A stretch of 64,000 bases of DNA from Melanocharis versteri (Eukaryota; Chordata; Aves; Passeriformes; Melanocharitidae). Where the stretch lies: assembly GCA_013397845.1 (NCBI GenBank), contig VZTG01000015.1, positions 203,630-267,629 of the forward strand, in the 5' to 3' direction. This document shows, piece by piece, positions 49,036 through 60,800 of the stretch (its first letter is position 1; each line of letters starts with the position of its first letter). The notes under the pieces were generated by a model. It had not been told where the DNA came from. It ran no database searches and was given only the letters and a program-made list of their open reading frames with translations. The position numbers were made by a program, and so were the translations under genes.

Positions 49036-50570
49036 TCCCCCAAAACAGGACTATTTAAAAAAACAAGTTATCAATTTGTCCACATGGATGGGGCCTGCAA
49101 TCTGACACCTCATCCCTGCCCAAGGGACCGCAATTGCATGTGGGCATTTGCATGCATGTTGTTTGTGGCCATTCTGCAGGGATATCCTTGTCCATGGCCA
49201 TTCTGCAGGCATATCCAGAAGACCACCCTTTGTTAAATGGATGTCAGCATTTACTTGCCTCAATAGCTGAAGCTCTTGGAGGAAGATGTTCCACATGCAA
49301 GTGTTTCAGGACCTGCATCTGTGTGTCTTTGATGGAGTGCAAGTAATGTATTTTGCCTTTGACCATGTTTGCATGTCTGCGTATTGCAGCTCTGAAAGTC
49401 CTACAAGGAGCTGTTTCTTGCAGTCCGAAGGGTTGCTCATGCATTAATCTCCTTGTGGGTGGTCTAGCTCACACATAGAGAGTCCGCTGGGTATTTTGTG
49501 GCTCCACCCATGCAGCCGCCACCGCATTATTCAGCCTTAGGCTGGAGGGCAGATCTCGGTGTCCGGTGTCAAAGTAAAGGGGCTTAAAATTGGAAATAAA
49601 TCTTAAAAGAGTTTAGAGAACATTTCATACGAAATGCAAAACAGAGGCTAAGGAACACAGAAAATCATCTCATTGCAGGTATCTGGAACTTCTTAGCATG
49701 AAAGGAAAATAACCGAGTTACAGAAAAACAAACCGCTTCTCATTATGTGATTTTGGGAATGTCTATAAACCACAGTTTTGCTGAAGAGTAGCCCCTCTTG
49801 CCTTTCAGAAATCTGTTTTTCCTCAGACGGCCTCTGACACCGAGCCCCAGTGCTTAAAGGGAGGGTTTATGTATGCACAGAAAGCTTTATAGTATTTCTC
49901 TATATTGAAATTCTTGCTTGCCTATGCAGCTAAGAGTTAGAGTTTTCAATTATTTTTTTATGACTTCTAAGCTGATAACATTTGTTGAAATTCATACAAC
50001 ACCTGCCAACTGCCATGATCTCTAGCAAGTTTAATAGCTTGGTCACATCACAGAAGCAAATCACATTTAAAACAGTGAAGACATTTTGCTCTGACAAGTT
50101 AGAGGGGAATTTCTATGCTCACTTACTGAAGTGTTTTCTCAAATACAAGAATTTTCTTTCCTACCCCCCAAAAGCAGATCATGTAAAGCCTATAATTTAT
50201 TTTTTTCAAGTACAAATGTATTTATTTTTAGTTATACAGGTCAAAGGTCTTCCAATTTCATGCTTGGTTTGAAGCCAATGTGAGTGGTTGAAGGGAAATA
50301 GTCTGCTCTCCAATACAAGAAGGTAAGGAAGTAATGAGAACAGAGAAAAGCAGCATAGATGAGGCTTCAGCTCGTACCCTGATTTGCTTTTCGAACACAT
50401 CCTGTAACCTCAAAGAAGGTTCTAAGAGAGCAGCCTGAAGTTGTTTTGTGTGCTAAACAGAAGTAGGTCAGTGTACTTCTATGTAGACGGATGGATGAAG
50501 GGAACCAGAAAGTAAGAGAAAATCTCAGATGGGACAATTTACATTTCTCACTGATCAAAACTGCAAACGC
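49036..50570. other. non-coding stretch, no gene recognised
   Basis: No transposon is recognised. A near-tandem duplication of TGGCCATTCTGCAGG and ATATCC occurs at about 49168-49184 and 49198-49215. A small patch with several CpG sites lies at about 49485-49565 but is too short to call a CpG island. Confidence 0.5.
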
Positions 50571-50990
50571 AGAATCATAGAGTCAGAGAATATGCTGAGC
50601 TGGAAGGGACCCATCAAGATCACTGAGCCCAACTCCTGGCTCTTTACAGGACACCCCAAGAGTCACGCACTTCTGGAACTCTGTCAGGCTGGTGCTGTGA
50701 CCACTTCCCTGGGGAGCCTGTTCCAGTGCCCAACCACTCTCTGGGTGAAGAACTTTTACCTGATACCCAACTTAAACCTCCCCTGACACAGCTTCAGGTG
50801 ATTCCCTCAGGTCCTGTAGCTGGTCACGAGAAAGAAGAGATCAGTGCCTGCACATCCACTTGCCCTCATGAGGAAGTTGTAACCGCATTGAGGTCTGTCC
50901 TCAGTCTCTTCTCCAGGCTGAACAGATCAAGTGACCTCAGCTATTTCCCATATGGCTTCCCCTCCACACCCTTCACCATCCTTGAAGTCT
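50571..50990 (-). mobile_element. CR1 LINE, 5'-truncated 3' end
   Basis: The + strand begins AGAATCATAGAGTCAGAGAA, then GAGCTGGAAGGGACCCATCA and AGATCACTGAGCCCAACTCC. This is the reverse complement of a CR1 3' terminus, whose end consists of ATTCTATGA-type octamers. Further blocks (GAGCCTGTTCCAGTGCCCAA, GGGTGAAGAA, TCCAGGCTGAACAGATC) follow the usual CR1 order. The copy is moderately diverged, about 420 bp long and codes for no complete protein. CR1 copies lack a poly-A tail and target duplications. Confidence 0.92.
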
Positions 50991-51114
50991 GGATGAATAT
51001 ACAGTTGTTTGCTGATTGCTTCAGTTAGCTTTCACATGCAAAGTATTGGATATTTTTATCAGCTGTTTAAGAGCCACTAATGGCTGCAAATTAAACAACA
51101 GAAGACATTAATTA

Positions 51115-51260
51115 TTAAAGTTGAAAGATGGAAGAGATCCATTACGCTATCTCAGAAGGCCAGAGCTCATCCTGCCAGTACATTTCCAGAACTGTGTCCA
51201 ATACAGTTATAAATGACCAGGACAATGGGATTATGTTGTTCTACAAGTCACTCCAGAATA
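51115..51260 (-). mobile_element. old CR1 LINE fragment
   Basis: TGAAAGATGGAAGAGATCCA is followed by CATCCTGCCAGTACATTTCC, GTCCAATACAGTTATAAATG and CCAGGACAATGGG. In the same order these match the reverse complement of old CR1 subfamilies. It is more decayed than the copy at 50571-50990 only 125 bp away, so it is a separate and older insertion. Confidence 0.7.
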
Positions 51261-53963
51261 GGCAGATGTAACACCAACAGCTACATAGATGCTGTGGCAG
51301 CACAGTACCACACATGCAGACAAGTTGGAAGAAATCTATCAGCAAAAATGTCATCATTAGAGAGAGGTTGGGGCCTTTCTCAGTACTTGGGTGAACTGTA
51401 GGAAAGAGCCATTGCTTTGGCCTCTGTATAGTATGGCAAGAAACAATCTTACCTAATTTCTACTTCATCAATGCATATAGCAATGAGAGTGATTAGAAAT
51501 CAAAGGGACTCACACCCAGCAGAGTATTTCATTTCCTGATTTTTCGTCACCAGAATTTTTGTGTTATCTGCATGTGCACAGCTTGGCCATCCTGCACTAC
51601 AAGGGCTGTGGCTGACCTAAGGACACAAACCTCAAGCTGAGAAAAGAGCTGAAAGTGAAGTTTACTTGGAGGTTACCTTGTGTGGTGTGTAACAGTGCTG
51701 GATGGGTGAAGATATAGCTAATCCTTTTATTTCTGAGAGATTAACAACCCACTGGTCAAAAGTTTCAGGGAATGCCACTGTCCAGATTTTGTTCATCATG
51801 TTTGGACACAGCAAAATTTCTCTTTCAGTTTGTCTTTCAGTATGTCTAAGGGGAGGACAATGGCAACACTGGTTTTGTCAGTAGAAACAACTGCAACTTC
51901 AACAAGACCACATGCTCACATGGACTAAAATTCTTCAAGAGCTTCAAGAATTTCCTGTAGTCATTACATTTACTTGTGTGTATTTTAGTTTTATTCTGGG
52001 AGTTTACGCTGCAAATCCTCACCTGCAAAAAGTAAATTGCATTCCTATTCCTTCCCAGGAACAGTGTGGCTGTCATCTTACCAGTAACAGGAAATTGTGG
52101 GAAGGCAGTAGAGAAGTCAGAATTTAGATGATTTTATCTACATCTAGATGGGCAAATTGCCATCAGAGACAGTTAAATCCCCAAGAAGGTGGCTAACTCA
52201 GTCTGAAGGTAGCAACTAGAGAAAAGGCAGCTTTCCATGAGGCTGGAATTAGTCTCAAAGAGAATATCCAAAACTTGCACTATCTTCAAAAACGAAGAAA
52301 AAGTAAAAGGATTGCTTCCTTCCTTTGCAGTTTCCTCATGGGGAACCCACTGAGGGGTGTACGCTGTAAAATAACCCAGTGTACAGGGTTTATCTAAGCA
52401 GCTGAAGATCCACTAATTTTACACTTATCAGCATTTCCTTTTGTGAACTTTCTAGTGCACTCTCTAGTGCACACTTTTTTCCTAATTTTTCTTCTCTGCA
52501 GTGGAGTTCATATCTGATTGACCTGTATCATAGCATCTGCTTAAGCTATAGGGTTTTTTTATCCAGACACTTTAGAGAGCACTGTTTGGAAGGGGTCCTT
52601 GTCTTTATTTAATTTCATTTAATTTCATTCCAACTCTTTATTCCTAATACAACTTTGAACTTGGGCGAGTTGGCAGGGAAGAGAAGAAAGGGAAGTGTTT
52701 TTGTCAATTCAATTAAGGTGCTCCTTTTAACCAGGACCCAGAACAGTGCTGCTCTGCATTACAGCCACACAGATTTCATTTGAAATTAAACACAGGATCA
52801 GAGCTTCTCATGTAATTTGCAAATGAAAACCAGGTGTTTCCAAGTCAGAAGTGCCATGCAAACACTGTATCCTATTTTTTCTAGAAAGGTTAAAAAGCTA
52901 CAAACATCAGAAGAAAATTATCTTGCTGATCAGTCTTTGAAACAAAAAAAAATTGAAAAATAAGGACCCTGGTTTTTATTCTTTGTAAATCAGGGTTTGG
53001 GAGTACTCTCCATCTGTTTAAAAAATGGACATATTTGCTCCTTAGTATTATCCTGTTATAGGAAGTTTACCTCAAATCTGATTTCAAGAAATAAATGGTT
53101 ATAAAGCTCTTCAGGCCTAACAGTTTTTCAATATGCTGGTCCTTACGAGTACTATACATACTGGACACCGACGCAACTGAGAGTGTGGTAAGCAAAATTC
53201 CCATACCCAGTAGGAAGAACTCTCTCTGAATAATATGAAAAAGTGACTTTCACTTACATCACTTGATATTAGGCCTCTTTAATGAGGTCTAGGGAAATAG
53301 TTAAATACCTACAGCCCTTGGAAGAAACTAAGAACACACGTGTGGAACATGAACACTGAATTTTGAAAAAGAAATTGGGTTCTTAAGAGTAAACAGTGTC
53401 TCCCAAATATTGCAGCATGACAACAAAAAAACTGCTGTATCCTCAATATGAAAGAGATATTTCTAGGGGCAAATATACTCTTGAATGGCAATAAACACTG
53501 GTTAATCAAGAACACATTATGAAAGCAGTAAGATTAAATAACAAAGCAAAATAGAGTTTAATGTCTTTAATAGACATTCTTTTGTGATTAAATTACTTGG
53601 AAGATCAGACTTCCATGACATGCTATACAGTGCTGATGTTTCAGCGTCCCAGATGACATACTTTGTCTGTTACACTAGAAAGTGTAATCTTGGATCCTCA
53701 CAATTCATCTAAAAAACTCAACAGCAACAGAATATTCAACTAAAGCTGCATGGATGTAAGTCCTTGAACATGAAACAGAAGAACAGGAAATGCTGAACAA
53801 AAGTTTCACCTGAGTACTTCCAGTCCCATGGGTTAGTGGTTACATTGTCCTCTAAATATCAGTATTTTGGGGTGGTGTTTTCCTTCTGTTTTTGTAGTTT
53901 GAAGTCAGCATTCAGTAAGTCAAAGAGCTTTCCTTCATGGCAGTCTTAAACAGAATTGAATAA
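51261..53963. other. non-coding stretch, no gene recognised
   Basis: No gene or transposon is recognised. Small repeats: CTCTAGTGCAC-type duplication at about 52450-52473 and two TTTAATTTCA units near 52607-52630. Confidence 0.5.
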
Positions 53964-54075
53964 TTTTAAAGGCCAGGTTGGACCTGATCTAATGGGTGGC
54001 ATCCCTGCCCATGGCCGGAGGGTTGAAACTAGATAATCTTTAGGGTCCTTGCCATTCCAAAGCATTCTATGATTA
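53964..54075 (+). mobile_element. CR1 LINE 3' end, short copy
   Basis: TTTTAAAGGCCAGGTTGGAC, CCCTGCCCATGGCCGGAGGG, TTGAAACTAGATAATCTTTA, GGGTCCTTGCCATTCC and the terminal ATTCTATGATT are the diagnostic final 110 bp of CR1, here in sense orientation. It is a severely 5'-truncated copy. Confidence 0.95.
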
Positions 54076-57000
54076 AAGGAAGTGGAAATTATTCTGATAA
54101 GCAAGGGAACATTATCTTCAGCACTCAATCAGGTATCCTTACTTTTCATCGATGCTGATTTATTCAAATTATTCTCTTTCACTGAAGGACTGCAGCCACA
54201 GTTATGGAAGTACTGAAGATTATTCTCCACATCCCAGGCAGCTTTATTCAAAGATGGATGAGAAACTGGCTAAATGGCTAAGGGATATTTACTGTGACAT
54301 CGTGCATCAAATAGCCATTTTAAATTAAGACAAAAGGGTTCCCTTGAGAGGAGAAAAATAATGGTGTTTTGAACAAAGCAGAAGGGGGGGCTCAGTGTGA
54401 AGATAACCGCTAATCAGTACATTCCTATGCAATGCCACCAGAAATTAATTTCTCTTTGAACCTTCAAAGTAACTCTGATCCACTTCAGAAGTTCCTACAT
54501 GACTTTCTAGAAACATTTTATTGTACAGAAACCTGGAAGATAAGGTAACAGGCCTATTTTTCTGAAAAAGCAGGACACATTTTCAGAAAAAAAGTCAGTA
54601 TTCCTCCCAATTTGAAGTAATGTTTTAATATCAAGAAACAAAGACATGAAAATACTACCCCATTTTATCAAATTGTTTGCCCTTGCCTACACTATATATG
54701 GTATTTTTAAGGTCAGATCAGTATTTTCTACACTGAAGGAAAACAAGCACTCTTCATAATGAATAATTTTTGCTACCTCTGAAGTGCACTAAAAACATCT
54801 GCACTGATAAAGCACTCCTAAAGGAGAAAAATATCTGCATTTTCCCTTTTCTCTTGGAAAATGTTGCTGTTGAATGCTATGCATCATCTAGCTTTACACA
54901 GTCATTATATAAGCATAAAGAACTCCAGAGTTTTCCAGTATTAATTTTATTCTGTAATTACATGGTCTTCTCCTCAGTAGCATGGTGAAAAGACAACAAC
55001 AGGAAAGCAAATAAATGTCGGGATTGATCTCGCCTCAAACAAAGAGGTAAAGACAGTACACATTTATTCCTGCATAGTTACCCTTTCTTCCCTAACTTCA
55101 GTTCTCTCTTCCCTCTTCTCTGACTAGATCCAGACTCTTCTCAAATAAATTTAGATTCAATCCTTCCTAAAAATTCTGCTTTGGTTCACAAACAACAAAT
55201 TTATGAGTAAATATGTTGGACATTTCTCTAGAGCCATCTATGAATATTCCCTAGCTACGTCCATGAAGAGAAGCATGAAGAAGAATGTGATTGCTGCAAA
55301 AACGAAATTCATAACAAATAAATTATTTTTATAACACCACCTCAGGCTGGTTTCTGGATGAGTTACCAGAGAATTGATTATGAGGTAAAGTGAAAGCCTT
55401 TTCAATCTGCCTCAGTACTAACAACAGGTTGAATAAATTACGTACCTTGAGTAAAGGCAGGTGATATGACCCCCAATCCAGATCCTAAGTGCATTATCAC
55501 TTAAGCCACGTGGCACTTTTTGAGCCACACTTGAAATATTTTACTTCAGTGGATTGAAGAACTGCTTAAACCATCTTGGTTCTTTGTCGTGGTGGGTTGT
55601 TCAGACACATTTCCAGAAGAGCCCAGACATGCCTGCTTCCTTTAACAATTGTGATTTAGTTGGAAAATTCTGTTTGTTTCTGTGCATCTCTGTGAATGCC
55701 TAACCCACAATACCTAACCGCTTTAATAGGAAAACATCTCTGCCTTTATCAGTAGGGATTAGATCATATGAGCCACCTATGTTTCCCTTTTGCAACCATA
55801 GTACTGCCTTAAGTCTATCTCTGTTGTTGACAGAAGTTATTTTTTTTTGTACATCAAGGATCAAGCACCAGTCTATAACCATGTACTGCAGGTACCAACA
55901 ATTATTCTTCATGCCACAGGATAAATGCCTAGCTTTTACACGCAGTCCAATGACTAGAAACTCTGCAACAAAACCAAACAACAGTTTTTTTATTTGGACT
56001 TTAACACAGTCAGTTCTGCTGGAGGGGAGAAGGAGCTGTCATCTATATAGGTAATCTTAAATTTCAAATTTTAACTTTATATATCATGTAAAAACATAAT
56101 ATATGTTGGGACCAAACACATACACAGAAAGTCAAATATTCATCTAGTGTAAGCCATGGTAGCAGTACTAACTTCAATAGAGTGTTTTACTTTCATGAAC
56201 TTCTGAACTGGTCCAACAGTGGTAGTTTTAAACACAGGCACGGCAAGGTTCAGGTTAAGACTGATGGAAAATTCAAAGGGACCGTGGCTCTACTCTATGA
56301 TATGTTGATTTATCAGACACCTGAGACAGAGGGTGAATTTTGCATTCTGGCAACGCTTGCAGCCCCTAAACCCCGAAAAAAGTGATAAGCATTACCCTTC
56401 AGACATCTGCCCTGCTTCCTGTTTGTGTCCTGACTTTTCTTATCCTTTTATTTTCTCCCTGAGGCAAAAAAAATCCTGTTTCTCATCTACAGCTAGAAAA
56501 GGTTTGCCCCCAATGCTGAAACGCTGTCAGCTGGCTCTGATTAAGAATGACTCTGTCAGGTAATAAGACAGGCTTTCTCACTTGTATGAACTCTCAGAAT
56601 AACCTTGCTGAGTAAAAAACCTGTATCACCCTAAGCCAACGAGAGTTTTATCAGTTTTATTAGGGCAAAGATGCAGTAGTAAGTATCTGCTCTCCATATC
56701 TATCCCATAATTGAAAACTAATTTTCTGTAAGCAGCAAAATTGATGTTTCTTTCCACAGAAGAGAAATAATCCATCCTATTTAAAATTGCATAGTATCTT
56801 CTTGTTTGGACAACAAGGACAGCAGTGTTTGCTGGTATTTTCAAGCATTTGTGCTCAAAGAGGATCTTTGTCTGAGCGGTAAGGAAATGTTCAATACAAA
56901 AGTCATGGTATTCATTAACCAGAGCAGATTTGGAAAACTCACTCCATAATTGGATTATACTTCCTTAACAGTCAGAACAATGTTAAACTAGCAGTCTCTG

Positions 57001-57427
57001 AGAGGTCTAAAAGGATCTGTTCAAAGCTTTGTAAGCCAAATTTTTCAAAAAGTATTAAAATATTTACACCAGGGAGGATATTCTAAATTCAAAAGGTAGA
57101 TAGGTAAAGATGAAGTAAGATGCAGAGAACTTTACAGCTTCACAGTTTCTGGAAACAGGATAATCCGTAACTAAAACAGTCAGGAAGAACTTACTGCAGA
57201 GGTGATAATTCCAGTAAAAAAATCTATTTTATATTTCTTTTCATATTGAGCAGTTTTGAAAATTATTTACTGCATTACATTAACCACAGTACAACTGATA
57301 CTATTCTACAGTGAATCAGTAGAAAATTTGCCATTGACCTCAAAGAATGAGAAATGCTGTCATTCAGAGCCATATCAAAAAACAAGTGAGAGATATTTTA
57401 AAAAGTAATTAAATTATTTTTAGCAAA
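54076..57427. other. non-coding stretch, no gene recognised
   Basis: About 3.3 kb with no recognised gene or repeat. The + strand frame at 56182-56385 (67 codons, ending in PKPRKK) looks compact but matches no family I know. An antisense pair at 55700-56054 is a chance overlap. Confidence 0.5.
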
Positions 57428-57860
57428 ATAATAGAATGGAATGAAATGGAATACAAGACAGCAGAATAGAATAATTACAGTTGGAAGAGATATAACAACA
57501 GTCATCCAGTCCAACTGCCTGACCCTTTCTGGGGTGATAAAAAGTTTAAGAGGGTGTTGTCCCAATATCTCTAACACTGGTGTACTTGGGGCATCGAGCA
57601 CTTCTCCAGGAAGCCTGTTCCAGTATTTCACCCCTCTCTCAGTGAAGAAATGCTTCCCATATCAAGTCTAAACCTCATCTGGTGAAGCTTTGAACCATTT
57701 CTATGCATTCTGTCACTGGGTACCAAGGAAAACAGCTCAGCACCTCCCTCTCTCCTTCCTCTCCTCAGGAAGCTGAAGAGAGCAATGAGGTCACCCACCA
57801 GCCTTCTTTTTTCCAAAGCAGGCAAAGCCAGAGCCTTTAGCTGCTTGTTATAGGTTACAC
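57428..57860 (-). mobile_element. CR1 LINE 3' end with terminal GGAAT-like repeats
   Basis: Degenerate units like GAATGGAATGAAATGGAATA at 57433-57460 lead into AGAATAGAATAATTACAGTT, GGAAGAGATATAAC, CATCCAGTCCAACTGCCTGA and later GAAGCCTGTTCCAG, CCCCTCTCTCAGTGAAGAA and CCTCTCCTCAGGAAGCTGAA, all in CR1 reverse-complement order. The short tandem units at its 3' terminus are the usual place for CR1 microsatellites. About 400 bp long, non-coding. Confidence 0.9.
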
Positions 57861-60800
57861 AATATTAATTCACATTTAGAGTAAGTTAGCTTACAATCAA
57901 ATTCTTTTCCTAGGAAATCATATGCACATTTTATAGAGTCAAATTCGTTATTAGTTCAGATTAGTCACTTGATACAAACTCCTCAATTCTGTAAGCAGTG
58001 AGTTTCCCTTGAAGCCTTTTATGATGAAGAAATTTTTCAACTAATTTGACTTCAGCCTTATGAGTCAGAAAGTCACCAGTAAGTCACATTTCAAATTTCT
58101 TGAGAAATATCTTGCTATGGAATCAAGTGACAAATGAGCTTTTAATTTTAGAATGAGGCTGATACAAATTATAAAGACTTGTCTTTTCTATAAACTTCCT
58201 CAGGACTGTTAATGTGGCTCAAACATACTAATACCTTCAGCATGGAAAATACACCACGTCTTTAAGGTGAAGAGTCCTCTGCTGGCCAGACAGCATGCAA
58301 GCATTCACATGCTGTGCTTTTGGCTCCAGCAGCCCCACTCATAGGCACTCAGTTGACATCAGTATCAACACAGACAGGTTTACAACCAGACAGGAGAAAA
58401 GCTGGAACACTTTGTCCTGTACATTCAATTGGAAGTACTCTGTTTTCTCCTATACACTTGAAATAGCATTTATCCTGCTTCATTTTTTTTAAGAACACTA
58501 ACACAAGAGAAACGACAACAGCATTTTCTGCAACCTAACAGCACCCTACCCATAACAGCTGTGCCTGCTAGAAACCAAGATCCTGCTGGTTAAAGTTTTA
58601 CCGCACAACTTTTTGGCAGCACAGGATCATTCTAACCACCACTATCCACAGACACATCTGCAGGTCTTTTTAGGTCACTTGTGACTGGAGGCTACAACAG
58701 GGTGTATGTGAGCCATCAGTACATTTGATAAAGAGTTTGAAGAGCCAATGATTTCATCCCTTCTCTGACAGCACCCACAGGCCACAATGTGAAATCTCCC
58801 TCTCCACTGTTATCTTCAAAGGCAGGATGGGACAGATCTGCCTTAAGAAGAGAAAGAGTTAAGGTGCTACATACCCTCAAGAGGACAGGGACTGACCAGG
58901 CCTGTACTACCCTGTTTCACAGATAGCTGCTAAAGTGTGTCAGATTATTGCAGTTTTATGCACTGAAGAAGTAGATTCATATATAGATCCATACCCTGCT
59001 AATCTCCAGCACTACCTACACAGGTACTGGGTACATGGGCTACTTACATGGGTTAGCATGCCCTAGGAACTCTTCATCCCAGTTCCACACATGGAAAAAT
59101 GGGGGAAGGAAAGACAAGGCTGTTCTTCAGTTGTTAGCCAAAAATGTGGACTTTTAGGAAAATGAGAAATATCACTTAGCTTTTCTAGTGATACTTCCAG
59201 CTTACGATGCTCTAAGGAAGAAAAAAATAATTTTAAGCAAAAGAATCTGAGAAAATCTTCCGAAACTTAAAATCAAGCAATGTTTTGGCGGAACAATGGC
59301 TTCAAGGATTGGTGAACAGACTGACTCAGTCCAAGTTACTGTAAGTTTCTTGCTACCTCTGATCCTTAAATGCAAAATTGCATGCTGTTTTATGTCCATT
59401 TACAAATCTGCCTACTTTTTCCTCATCTGGAATATCCTTTGTTTCACAAAGAGTATTTCCTCCCAGCCTCACTGCACATCAGTGCAAGAAAGAAAAACTA
59501 CAGAGACAACAGAACAGTGGGAAAATGCCTCTGTCACCTTGTTCTCTGTCCAGCTGAGACAGGAGCAAGCCAGCACTGTCACATGGACGTGAGTTAAATG
59601 ATATGGCTTTGCCTCTTAGAAAGGCAAATGTTTAGAAAGCAGGAGGGCTAGAAGGAGGCGAGAAAATCACAAAGGTCAAGAAATGAGATCTAAAAATAAC
59701 TTGCTATGGGGAAAGTCATCCACAGGGGACTCCATCCTACATTTAGTCATGGATATAATGGATAGGATAAAGGAAAATCAACTGACAGGCCATGTGGCAG
59801 CAGAATTAGTATTCAGACAGTTAAGTTTTAGTAAAGTCAAATAGGGTAATTCTCTAGGTCTCAACTTACAGGCTTTAACCATGTATTCTTTCAAAGTTAT
59901 TTTCCACGGTGTTCGTTGAAAGTATTTCTCCCAGCAGTCATAGGCACAGCTGTCAGGCACCACTGCATGGTACCTGACTCTCCACCAACATAAAACCTAT
60001 CATGCAGAACGATTTGCGCTTAATAAGTCTATGTTTGAGTCTATGGTTTCTGCAACGCATGCCCTAGGCCATCAGAAGTATGAAAATTCTTTTCTCCTTT
60101 TTCTCAATACTTTATTTTCCCTAAAATCTTATGCTAGCATGAGACATAAAGTGCTGGCAGTTTATGCAAAATAGGATGCACATGTCCTATATTAAAAGAT
60201 GAGGGAAGGTCTTTGTGACTCCAAGATAAACTGATGACAGGTCTGTGGGTTGCAAATGTAACGTACTATTTCATCCATCCAAGACTTTTTCCACATGTTT
60301 ATGAGTGTCTTAAGGAAAGAGGAGCTCAAAGAAGCAATTTCTTATATAGTAAAGACATCCTGGAGATGTCATCTACCCAAACCCAGGCCATCACGAGGAA
60401 CCCTGTGAGAAGAACATATGTGGAGAAAAGTAGGAGGGAGAGAGCAGGACTGGAACTCTTACATATTATTTCTCACAAGATCCTGTCCACCAGTAGTCTA
60501 GGAAATGAGAAGTGTCAGATGCCTTATCATGCATACCCCTCTTAAATGCAATTTGCATGACATGTTGTACTGTCTCGCCTTGAGTCTTCAATTTCACCTT
60601 CACCTATTAAGACTAATCTTTTCTCCTTCAATCAATTCCAATTTTTTCTCCTGCCAAGTCGAAGTCGTCCACTCTTGAAATCTCTTTATTCCTCGTCGAG
60701 TTGCAAATATATTTTTTATGTGAAGCTGGATCTCTGGCCCTAGTATTCCACTCCAAAGCTCAGAAAATTAATTTTGCCTATCTCCTGATATAATTTTCCA

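Noticed and set aside
49485..49565. CpG island promoter
   Set aside because: Only a handful of CpG sites in under 100 bp, well below usual island length.
56182..56385. 67-codon + strand frame with basic C-terminus
   Set aside because: Too short, no known domain, no splice or transcript evidence.
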